The translations under genes were made by a program, and so were the position numbers. The notes beneath the pieces were generated by a model that was not told where the DNA came from, did no database searches, and was given only the letters and a program-made list of their open reading frames with translations. Positions 1-6,154 of a stretch of 19,795 nucleotides of DNA are shown piece by piece. This stretch comes from Bacteroidota bacterium (GTDB lineage Bacteria > Bacteroidota > Bacteroidia > Chitinophagales > Chitinophagaceae), in the NCBI GenBank assembly GCA_023423285.1, contig JAFAFV010000185.1:1-19795 (forward strand), given 5' to 3'. Each line of letters begins with the position of its first letter. Position 1 is the stretch's first letter.

Positions 1-137
1 TTTATAAAAATTTAAAAGAAGGCAGTTTTACTTACGATATGAGCTACCTGCCTCCGCAACGTTATTATGTAAAGGTTTTTATAGATGGCGAATTAAAATT
101 TAATAAGCGCTTGAGGGTGGAAAGGGGAAGGAACTGA
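1..137 (+). CDS. 3' end of a gene; possible secreted-protein C-terminus
   Basis: An open frame enters from the left edge (codons begin at base 3) and ends at TGA 135-137, giving 44 visible residues. The tail alternates hydrophobic and polar residues (…LPPQRYYVKVFIDGELKF…, then KRLRVERGRN). This looks like the last strands of a beta-sandwich. The pattern 'LP…YYVKV…dG…K…L.V' loosely resembles C-terminal type IX secretion sorting domains of Bacteroidota, but the fit is weak and the protein family cannot be named from this fragment. It converges on the BlaI-type gene with 38 bases between the stops, and I see no terminator hairpin there. The frame is convincing as coding; the secretion-signal reading is a guess. 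Confidence 0.6.
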   Translation, partial: YKNLKEGSFTYDMSYLPPQRYYVKVFIDGELKFNKRLRVERGRN

Positions 138-175
138 TAAAATATCCGGTATATATAGTTTAAGCAAATGGAGTC

Positions 176-538
176 TTATTTCCTCTTTCCCTTTTCTATC
201 ATTTCCATGATTTCTTTCAGTTCTTTGGGCGATAGTTTTTTCTGGTCAATAAAAAAGCTAACCAGCTCTTTGTACGAATTGCTGAAATAATTTTTCACCA
301 CATTGCCCATGAACAGTTTCTTATATTCTTCCCGACTGATTGCCGGTTTGTACACGTACACATTGCCAAAAAGCTTACTGGTGATGTAACCTTTTTTTTC
401 AATATTTTTTACTGTAGACGCGATCGTGGTGTAAGGGCCGGGATCAGACATCTTTTCCATAAATAATTTAATATGTCCTTCTCCTGTTTCCCAAATGGCG
501 ATCATCACTTCTTCTTCCTGCGCTGTTAACTTTATCAT
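176..538 (-). CDS. BlaI/MecI/CopY-family transcriptional repressor
   Basis: This 120-residue protein has the length and layout of BlaI/MecI repressors. An N-terminal winged helix (about 1-72) opens with LTAQEEEVMIAIWE and includes the recognition-helix region YTTIASTVKNIEKKGYI and the wing KLFGNVYVYKP. A helical dimerisation region follows (about 73-120, SYKELVSFFIDQKKLSPKELKEIMEMI). The family binds dyads as a dimer and is classically inactivated by a BlaR1/MecR1 membrane metalloprotease. No blaR1 is next to it here: downstream is a convergent gene and upstream is a repeat plus an unrelated thioredoxin-like gene. The ATG at 538-536 is the first start and begins the family's usual N-terminus. 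A TAnnTTTG promoter and a TTACGA/TCGTAA dyad lie just upstream, so autorepression is likely. Its other targets are unknown. Confidence 0.9.
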   Translation of the reverse strand: MIKLTAQEEEVMIAIWETGEGHIKLFMEKMSDPGPYTTIASTVKNIEKKGYITSKLFGNVYVYKPAISREEYKKLFMGNVVKNYFSNSYKELVSFFIDQKKLSPKELKEIMEMIEKGKRK

Positions 539-539
539 A

Positions 540-577
540 ATTACGATTTTGATACAATATTACGAAATAATCGTAAT
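540..577. promoter_or_regulatory. Probable BlaI-type operator (dyad plus extra half-site)
   Basis: A perfect inverted repeat lies at 559-577: ATTACGA, 5-base spacer AATAA, TCGTAAT. A further direct copy of the ATTACGA half-site lies at 540-546, 19 bases from the first arm, just before the start codon of the BlaI-type gene. The dyad sits immediately downstream of the putative -7 element at 581-588, so a bound dimer would cover the transcription start. The repeat is seen directly; its identity as the repressor's own operator is inferred from position and from autoregulation in this family. Confidence 0.7.
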
Positions 578-580
578 AAA

Positions 581-588
581 CAAAAATA
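581..588 (-). promoter_or_regulatory. -7 promoter element of the BlaI-type gene
   Basis: The minus strand reads TATTTTTG, an exact match to the Bacteroidota -7 consensus TAnnTTTG. No clear TTTG -33 element is present at the right distance. Transcription would start near base 575, inside the dyad operator. Confidence 0.5.
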
Positions 589-613
589 TTTTTCGTTTTT
601 ATTTTTTTACTTG

Positions 614-699
614 CTTCGGTCACCCTGAACTTGTTTCAGGGTCTGCGGAAAAAAGCAGATGACTAAACGTCCCGATAGCTATCGGGATCGGCATGACGG
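614..699. repeat. REP-like intergenic palindromic element
   Basis: Two palindromes lie close together in non-coding DNA. The first, at 622-642, has 8-bp arms ACCCTGAA / TTCAGGGT around CTTGT. The second, at 671-686, is a perfect 16-bp palindrome CCCGATAGCTATCGGG. The flanks GGTCACCC (about 618-625) and GGCATGACGG (about 690-699) are imperfectly complementary and could close the structure. From memory, similar units (…CTGAACTTGTTTCAG… and …CCCGATAGCTATCGGG…) recur in intergenic regions of many Bacteroidota genomes, so this is likely one copy of a dispersed family. Only this copy is seen in the window. Confidence 0.65.
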
Positions 700-784
700 T
701 AGGTAAAATTTAAACTGCATCCAACCATTTCAACCAATTGGGCATCGTTTTGTTATTTTTACTGTATATCCAAAAAATGATCTT

Positions 785-1285
785 ATGAAATATTTCTTTT
801 TATTGATTAGCATGTTAATTATTAGCCTGGCATCTTCTGCGCAGCAAACCCAGCCTGCTTACCTGCAATACAGAACAGTGCCTGCGGCAAGGCTGTTACT
901 TGCCGATAGCAGCGGTAAAGAGTTGAAGGCCATGCTTGATAAAAAGAAGCCTTTAATGATTGTGGTGTTCAGCCCCGAGTGTGATCATTGCAAGCATGAA
1001 GCCGAGGAATTAGTCAGAAATATAAATAAATTTAAAAACATCCAGATCATGATGATCAGTATGCAGCCCCTGCATCAGATCAATGATTTTGCGAACCGAT
1101 ATAACCTTGTAAAATATAAGAATATAACCGTAGGGCGTGACTATGCCTACATTCTGCCTGTTTATTACGACATCAAAAGCTTGCCTTTTCACGCGTTTTA
1201 CAATAAAGAAAAGCAATTGATCACGGCCTTTGAAGGTTCTATGACAATAGACAAGATTCTTGCACAATTCAGATTGAAAAAATAA
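785..1285 (+). CDS. Secreted thioredoxin-fold protein (TlpA/DsbD-like)
   Basis: This 166-residue protein starts with a signal peptide (about 1-20, LISMLIISLASSAQ), so it should act in the periplasm. A thioredoxin-like fold follows: the strand LMIVVFSPEC leads into the redox motif CDHC (Cys66 and Cys69), and a cis-proline sits in KSLPFHAFY (Pro134). It most resembles the redoxin-like proteins common in Bacteroidota, which serve as periplasmic thiol oxidoreductases or reductants for maturation proteins. The actual partner cannot be read from sequence. The ATG at 785 is preferred because a nearby ATG (777) is in another frame with an immediate stop. The gene stands alone between the repeat element and the CoA-transferase. 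A weak TATTTTTA at 754-761 may be its -7 element. Confidence 0.85.
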   Translation: MKYFFLLISMLIISLASSAQQTQPAYLQYRTVPAARLLLADSSGKELKAMLDKKKPLMIVVFSPECDHCKHEAEELVRNINKFKNIQIMMISMQPLHQINDFANRYNLVKYKNITVGRDYAYILPVYYDIKSLPFHAFYNKEKQLITAFEGSMTIDKILAQFRLKK

Positions 1286-1346
1286 AAGCTGAATTCTATT
1301 ACATCTGAACCTGCTGAAAATCATAGTTTATAAATACAAGCAGGAT

Positions 1347-1354
1347 TAGCTTTG
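1347..1354 (+). promoter_or_regulatory. -7 promoter element of the CoA-transferase gene
   Basis: TAGCTTTG matches TAnnTTTG exactly and lies 21 bases before the ATG at 1376. The -33 region is poor (TTTA at 1327-1330). A start near 1358-1360 would give a leader of roughly 15 bases and would exclude the upstream TTG at 1352 as a start codon. Confidence 0.55.
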
Positions 1355-1375
1355 TGCTCAAATTTATATATATTT

Positions 1376-2659
1376 ATGAGTCAAAGTTTATATGTATCTG
1401 CTAAAGAAGCTTTATCGGTTGTGCAGAGTAATTGCAGGGTTTTTTTTCATGGAAGCGCTGCTACGCCTGTATATCTGGCCAATGAACTTGCAAAGGAAAA
1501 AGACCGTTTAGAAAATGTTGAAATTGTTTCTATAACAGTTCAGGGCGATTTGGATTTTGCAAAACCAGGTTACGAAAAAGCCTTTTTTATTAATAGTTTA
1601 TTTGTTTCCACTCCCGTTCGCGATGCTGTGGCTATGGGCCGCGGCGATTATATTCCCGTTTTCCTGAGCGATATTGCAGACATGTTTTCTGGCGGTGTAT
1701 TGCCGCTTGATGTAGCTGTTGTTCAGGTTTCACCACCCGATAAGCATGGCTATTGCTCGCTGGGCACTTCTGTTGATATCGCGCGCAGCGCAGTTAATAA
1801 TGCCAAATACGTGATTGGCCAGGTAAATCCGCAAATGCCCCGCACGCTTGGCGACAGTATGCTGCATGTAAATAGATTTTCATCCCTTGTATGGCACGAA
1901 TCGCCATTGCCCGAAATTGATTACTCTTCAAAAACTTCAGTGGATGATGAAAAAATAGGAAAGTACATTGCCGAACTGATTGATGATGGAAGCACGCTAC
2001 AAATGGGCATTGGTACTATTCCTGATGCCGTTCTGAAGAGCCTGAACAATCACAAAGATCTGGGTGTTCATACTGAGATGATCAGCGATGGCGTGGTAGA
2101 TCTTTATCTGAATGATGTGATCAACAATAAGTTCAAAAAAATACATCCGAACAAAACGGTTACCGCATTTGCCAATGGCACCAAAAAATTGTATGATGTG
2201 ATTGATGACAACCCTTCCTTTGCTTTTCTGGATATGGATTATGTAAACAACCCCAGCGTTATCAAGCGTAATGATAAAGTAATTGCCGTAAACAGCGCTG
2301 TGGAGATAGATATCACCGGTCAGATATGTGCCGACAGCATCGGAACATTTCATTACAGCGGCATAGGCGGCCAAATGGACTTTATGCGTGGCGCTGCTTT
2401 AAGTAAAGGCGGCAAACCTATTACAGCTATAAGCAGTCGAACCAAAAAAGGTGTGTCGCGCATAGTGCCGGTATTAAGAGCGGGCGCGGGCGTGGTTACT
2501 ACTCGCGGTCATGCTCATTATGTAGTTACTGAATTTGGCGTGGCTTGCCTTTTTGGACAAAATTTAAGGCAACGCGCCAGAGCGCTCATGAATATTGCTC
2601 ATCCTGATGACAGAGAGATGCTGGAGAAAGCCTGCTTTGAGCGCTTCAAAGTGTTTTAA
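1376..2659 (+). CDS. Acetyl-CoA hydrolase/transferase family protein (4-hydroxybutyrate CoA-transferase-like)
   Basis: This 427-residue cytoplasmic enzyme belongs to the family that moves CoA between acetate and other short acids (acetyl-CoA hydrolase, 4-hydroxybutyrate and butyryl-CoA transferases). Visible family signatures are AMGRGDYIPVFLSDI near residue 87, VSPPDKHGYCSLGTSVD near 118, GIGTIPDAVL near 211, HTEMISDG with the likely catalytic Glu234, GIGGQMDFMRGA near 329, and VTEFGVACL…RARALMNIAHPDDRE at the end. In family I CoA-transferases a glutamate at this position forms a covalent glutamyl-CoA intermediate. The frame extends upstream to a TTG at 1352, but the ATG at 1376 fits the family start and the promoter. 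No partner gene adjoins it, so the substrate is open: acetate, butyrate, hydroxybutyrate or succinate. Two hairpins follow the stop. Confidence 0.88.
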   Translation: MSQSLYVSAKEALSVVQSNCRVFFHGSAATPVYLANELAKEKDRLENVEIVSITVQGDLDFAKPGYEKAFFINSLFVSTPVRDAVAMGRGDYIPVFLSDIADMFSGGVLPLDVAVVQVSPPDKHGYCSLGTSVDIARSAVNNAKYVIGQVNPQMPRTLGDSMLHVNRFSSLVWHESPLPEIDYSSKTSVDDEKIGKYIAELIDDGSTLQMGIGTIPDAVLKSLNNHKDLGVHTEMISDGVVDLYLNDVINNKFKKIHPNKTVTAFANGTKKLYDVIDDNPSFAFLDMDYVNNPSVIKRNDKVIAVNSAVEIDITGQICADSIGTFHYSGIGGQMDFMRGAALSKGGKPITAISSRTKKGVSRIVPVLRAGAGVVTTRGHAHYVVTEFGVACLFGQNLRQRARALMNIAHPDDREMLEKACFERFKVF

Positions 2660-2690
2660 ACTTACACCCCTCTAAACCAAAGCAAATATG

Positions 2691-2718
2691 AAAAGAGATG
2701 CGCAGCATCTCTTTTTTT
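2691..2718 (+). terminator. Rho-independent terminator (bidirectional shape)
   Basis: A perfect 11-bp stem AAAAGAGATGC / GCATCTCTTTT encloses a GCA loop and is followed by a run of T to 2718. It lies 32 bases after the CoA-transferase stop. The A-rich left arm lets it work in both directions. Confidence 0.85.
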
Positions 2719-2728
2719 ATACATGAAA

Positions 2729-2758
2729 AAAAGAAGCTGCCTTTAAGACAGCTCTTTT
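2729..2758 (-). terminator. Rho-independent terminator for the S9 peptidase gene
   Basis: The arms AAAAGAAGCTG and CAGCTCTTTT pair with one bulged A around a 9-base loop. Read on the minus strand, the hairpin ends in a T-rich run (complement of the A-run at 2726-2732). It lies about 75 bases beyond the peptidase stop codon, back to back with the terminator of the convergent gene. Confidence 0.7.
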
Positions 2759-2831
2759 CTTTATAACATTGTTCCGCAGAACGGAAATAAAATAAAATAA
2801 CTTACAATCACAAACTTGTGATAAAAGAAGT

Positions 2832-5498
2832 TTATTTCAGTTCCGCAGTCATTACAGCATTGTTCAATGCAGGTAATGTTTGCTCCATCTTCACTGCAAT
2901 TTTTCGTGCCGGGTCAATCCATAAAATGCTTTTATCGTTGGGTTCGGCTATGTTTACCATGCTCACTTTCCAGGCTTCTACACCCTTTACGGTTTCTTTG
3001 CCCAATACTGTTAATACCACTTGTTTGGCCTGCATGGTTGTAGCATCAAGTATGTTGAATGCTGTGTGGTAACCCTGCGCCAGAGGCATGCGCGCAACAA
3101 TCATGTCTGCACCAGCTCCATCACTCAGGTAAGCGCCTTTAAAAGCTACGGGAATATCTTTGCCCATTGCATTTACATTTAAGCCAGAGGTAGTGGGTGT
3201 GATAACGATATTGGCCGGGCCTTGTATGATATTGCGTTTCACAGCATTCAATGTTCCCTTATTGTACACATTGATGTCTGACATGGAGCCCATCGCTCCC
3301 GAAGCCTCATCGGTTACAACCCAGGTATTGCCATCAGCCTTCACGGTGCGCTTCATGGTCATGGCAATATTCTGTCCGCCCATAGCAATGTTGGTAGCAT
3401 ATTCATAAGTGCCATCCTGCAAGTCGCCGCTTAATGCCGGCAAAGCATCAGGTATGGTTACATCAGGCGCTTTTGCCAATGCAACTGTAGAAATATCAAC
3501 AGTCATTTCTTCAAGGCGTTTGGCCACGTCTTCAGGCATATCGGCCTGGTAGCGCGTTCCGGTATATTGTGCCAGAAATTTTTCTGCCGCAGCAATCATG
3601 GCCATATTATTAACCGGTTTCGCAAAACCATGTCCTTCATCTTCAGCCAATATGTATTGCACATCGCGCCCAAGGTCCCGCAGCGCAATTACGATCTGGT
3701 CGCTTTCAGGTTTTTTTACACGTGGGTCATTCGCACCCTGTACTATCATCAAAGGAGCTTTGATCTTTTCAGCAGCAAAGAGCGGGCTTGCCTCTTTTAA
3801 AATGGCTTTGCCGTTGTCTGTACCTTCATCACCCATTCTCAGTGCAAATGTTTTGCGGGCAGCTTCCCAGTAAGGGGGTATGCTGGCAATAAGCGTGAAC
3901 AAATTACTTGGCCCCACAATATCCACCCCAGCTGCATACACATCAGGCGTAAAAGCCAGGCCCGCCAGCGTAGCATAGCCGCCATAACTGCCGCCCATAA
4001 TGGCTACTTTTTTAGGATCAGCAATTCCCTGACTAACCAGGTGTTTCACGCCCCACGTAATATCATCCTGCATCAACTTGCCCCATTGCAGGTTACCACC
4101 ATCTAAAAATTTCTTGCCGTAGCCGGTGCTACCTCTAAAATTGGGATCAAGCACAGCAAAACCACGGTTGGCAAAAAGTTGCGCCATTGAGTTGAAGCCC
4201 CAGTAACTTCTGGCCCAGGGGCCACCATGTGGAAATACAAGAAGTGGAAGATTTTTGGCTTCTTTGCCTTTTGGCAGTGTGAGGTAAGCTGGAATTTCAA
4301 GACCGTCACTACTTTTGTAGCGGATGGGTTTCATCGGGCTTAAATAAGCTTCATATTGTTTCAGCCTGGGCCTTGGTGTGTATTGTTCAATAATTTTCCT
4401 GCTGTCGCGATCAAAGAAATATACAGTGGTTACTTTGGTATCGCCCGAAACGGCAAACAGTAATTTTCTTTCATCTTTCGTCATTCCGGAAATGTCTATC
4501 TGTGCACCGGGGAATTTTGATTGCAAAAATTTATAATCAGCCTCGTGTGCTTTGTCTTTGAAATAATAGCGTGGCTTATCATCGTAATAGGAAGTACTGA
4601 TGAGACTCCTGGTAAGGTCGCTAAAATTGGCATTTTGCAGGTCAACACGTTTTAGTGGATCCTGTTCTACATCAGTGGTAGCACCGGTTTGCGGGTCCAT
4701 CAGTACCAGTTTGGAAAGGTTCACGTTGTCCCCTTTATTGGTTTCCACATATACTTTGGTATTGTCTTTATTAAAAGCAAGCGGAGCGGCTGATTCAAGG
4801 GCTGTTACCGAGTAGATTTTTTTAGAGGATCCATCTTTCGCTATGGCCAGAAATTCTGTTGAGCCGTCTTCAGGGCTGCGCAAGGCAAGCCGGGGCTGCT
4901 CTTCCCAGTCAAACACCCAGTAACTGATTCTGTCGTTGTTCTCATTAAGTTTGGTGAGTTTTCCTGAACTAATTTCAAGCCGGTACAGATCATGCCATTT
5001 GGCATCCCTGTTGTTCAGGCCAATCATCATCACATCAGGATTTTTTTTGCTTACCATGTATATGAGCACCCGCACGCTATCAAACGGGGTAAGGTTGCGG
5101 TTTTGAGGGATGCCGGTTTCAGCCTCTGCCGCTGCAGAGGGTGACACGGCGAAAATGTTATAATTCTCATTGCCGCCATTATCTTTCACGTACAAGATGT
5201 ATTTGCCATCATCAGTCCAGAAATAACCTCCCGAAGGCCTTTCCAGGTTTGTTAAGCGTCTAGCCTTTTCAAAAGGTTCATCAAATTGCTTTACCCAAAT
5301 GTTCATGATGCCGTTGTGGGCTTTCATGAAGGAAATGTATTTCCCGTCCGGGCTTAGCTGTCCGCCCGCAATTTCGGGGTTGTCAAAAAATACGCTTCTG
5401 TCAATAAGTGGTGGCTCCTTAACGGGAGCAGGTTTTTTTTGTGCCATAAGGGTGATGGATGGTAGAAAAATAAAAAGAATAAAAAGGTAATGTTTCAT
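2832..5498 (-). CDS. S9-family (prolyl oligopeptidase-type) serine peptidase with C-terminal extension
   Basis: An 888-residue secreted peptidase. A signal peptide (about 1-19, LFILFIFLPSITLMAQ) is followed by a beta-propeller region to about 385 with WD40/TolB-like blades (SPDGKYISFM, TDDGKYILYV). An alpha/beta hydrolase domain spans about 390-650. The triad is visible: Ser504 in GGSYGGYA, Asp591 in GANDPRVK, His623 in EDEGHGF; HGGP near 424-427 supplies the oxyanion loop. It likely cleaves oligopeptides or acylated peptides in the periplasm. About 200 residues beyond the usual S9 end (about 688-888) form a beta-rich domain (SGDLQDGTYEYATNIAMGG…), perhaps DUF3108-like. The frame extends to a TTG at 5504, but the ATG at 5498 directly precedes a normal signal peptide (MKHYLFIL). 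It lies 49 bases downstream of folK on the same strand and may be co-transcribed. Confidence 0.92.
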   Translation of the reverse strand: MKHYLFILFIFLPSITLMAQKKPAPVKEPPLIDRSVFFDNPEIAGGQLSPDGKYISFMKAHNGIMNIWVKQFDEPFEKARRLTNLERPSGGYFWTDDGKYILYVKDNGGNENYNIFAVSPSAAAEAETGIPQNRNLTPFDSVRVLIYMVSKKNPDVMMIGLNNRDAKWHDLYRLEISSGKLTKLNENNDRISYWVFDWEEQPRLALRSPEDGSTEFLAIAKDGSSKKIYSVTALESAAPLAFNKDNTKVYVETNKGDNVNLSKLVLMDPQTGATTDVEQDPLKRVDLQNANFSDLTRSLISTSYYDDKPRYYFKDKAHEADYKFLQSKFPGAQIDISGMTKDERKLLFAVSGDTKVTTVYFFDRDSRKIIEQYTPRPRLKQYEAYLSPMKPIRYKSSDGLEIPAYLTLPKGKEAKNLPLLVFPHGGPWARSYWGFNSMAQLFANRGFAVLDPNFRGSTGYGKKFLDGGNLQWGKLMQDDITWGVKHLVSQGIADPKKVAIMGGSYGGYATLAGLAFTPDVYAAGVDIVGPSNLFTLIASIPPYWEAARKTFALRMGDEGTDNGKAILKEASPLFAAEKIKAPLMIVQGANDPRVKKPESDQIVIALRDLGRDVQYILAEDEGHGFAKPVNNMAMIAAAEKFLAQYTGTRYQADMPEDVAKRLEEMTVDISTVALAKAPDVTIPDALPALSGDLQDGTYEYATNIAMGGQNIAMTMKRTVKADGNTWVVTDEASGAMGSMSDINVYNKGTLNAVKRNIIQGPANIVITPTTSGLNVNAMGKDIPVAFKGAYLSDGAGADMIVARMPLAQGYHTAFNILDATTMQAKQVVLTVLGKETVKGVEAWKVSMVNIAEPNDKSILWIDPARKIAVKMEQTLPALNNAVMTAELK

Positions 5499-5547
5499 GT
5501 ACAATCTTGTTTTGTGTGAATAAATGTAAAAAAAATGCCTGAAACCA

Positions 5548-6027
5548 TTATACTTCTTTTACTCCGGTATCATCTTTTGTGTTTCGTAACAGTTCGGTAA
5601 CGGTTTGTTCAAGTACAGGGTGAACCAATTCGGGTGCAATTTCAGCCAGCGGTTGCAGCACAAACCGCCTTTGGTGCAGTCGGGGATGCGGCACAGTAAG
5701 CAGCCCGGTATTGATTACTTCATTATTAAAAAAAAGGATGTCAATGTCAATAGTGCGGGCGTCGTATTTTGCAGTTCGCACCCGTCCCATTTGCTGTTCT
5801 ATCTGTAAAAATATTTGCATCAGGCTGTCAGCTTCAAGCGGTGTAAGTAGTTCCAGCACCTGGTTATAATAGTGCGGTTGTTCCTTGGTTCCCCACGGTT
5901 CGGTCTCATACAAGGCGGACAGCTTTTTAATAACGCCGGCCTTTTGCTCAATAAGCGATGCTGCCTTTTTTAAATTTTGTAACCTGTTGCCCAGATTGCC
6001 CCCAATAATAATGAATACGTTGTTCAA
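5548..6027 (-). CDS. folK: 2-amino-4-hydroxy-6-hydroxymethyldihydropteridine pyrophosphokinase
   Basis: FolK transfers pyrophosphate from ATP to 6-hydroxymethyl-7,8-dihydropterin, the step before dihydropteroate synthase in folate synthesis, in the cytoplasm. The 159-residue length is normal for the family. Signatures are IIIGGNLGNR (5-14), YETEPWG (40-46), and the ATP/Mg segment RTAKYDARTIDIDIL, with the two metal-binding aspartates at 94 and 96, followed by VPHPRLHQRRFVLQPLAEI. The start is TTG at 6027-6025: the family N-terminus begins exactly here, no in-frame ATG lies upstream, and a stop (TAA) lies five codons upstream. folK is divergent from sppA with 127 bases between starts and leads into the S9 peptidase gene. 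No other folate gene is in the window. Confidence 0.95.
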   Translation of the reverse strand: MNNVFIIIGGNLGNRLQNLKKAASLIEQKAGVIKKLSALYETEPWGTKEQPHYYNQVLELLTPLEADSLMQIFLQIEQQMGRVRTAKYDARTIDIDILFFNNEVINTGLLTVPHPRLHQRRFVLQPLAEIAPELVHPVLEQTVTELLRNTKDDTGVKEV

Positions 6028-6087
6028 TGCGCAATATTATAATTCGATTTTACTGCGTAAGCCTAAAAGCTGCCGCATGCGATCCAA

Positions 6088-6118
6088 CAAATATCTTTAC
6101 TTTTGGTTATTATACAAA
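6088..6118 (-). promoter_or_regulatory. Probable folK promoter
   Basis: On the minus strand TTTG (6118-6115) is followed after 19 bases by GATATTTG (6095-6088), which matches TAnnTTTG in all but the first position. A start near 6080 would give a leader of about 50 bases. It overlaps the opposing sppA promoter element. Confidence 0.5.
6098..6105 (+). promoter_or_regulatory. -7 promoter element of sppA
   Basis: TACTTTTG matches TAnnTTTG exactly. It lies 49 bases upstream of the sppA ATG at 6155. No good -33 element is seen. It lies between the -33 and -7 parts of the opposing folK promoter, so the two may compete for RNA polymerase. Confidence 0.5.
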
Positions 6119-6154
6119 GCAGGTTGCTTATTTAAAAATGAATATCAGTTAACA

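Noticed and set aside
1352..1375. Upstream extension of the CoA-transferase from a TTG
   Set aside because: The TTG overlaps the -7 promoter element (1347-1354), so it would not be transcribed. The ATG at 1376 fits the family's N-terminus.
2772..2786. Short inverted repeat TTCCG-N5-CGGAA
   Set aside because: It is a 5-bp stem between two convincing terminators and the peptidase stop, with no T-run. It is probably incidental.
3160..3873. Several open frames on the + strand opposite the S9 peptidase
   Set aside because: They have no homology features and unnatural composition. The minus-strand frame holds all catalytic motifs, so these are shadows.
5885..6154. Long N-terminal extension of the sppA frame
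   Set aside because: It lies largely antisense to folK, has no membrane or family features, and precedes the natural membrane anchor at 6155.
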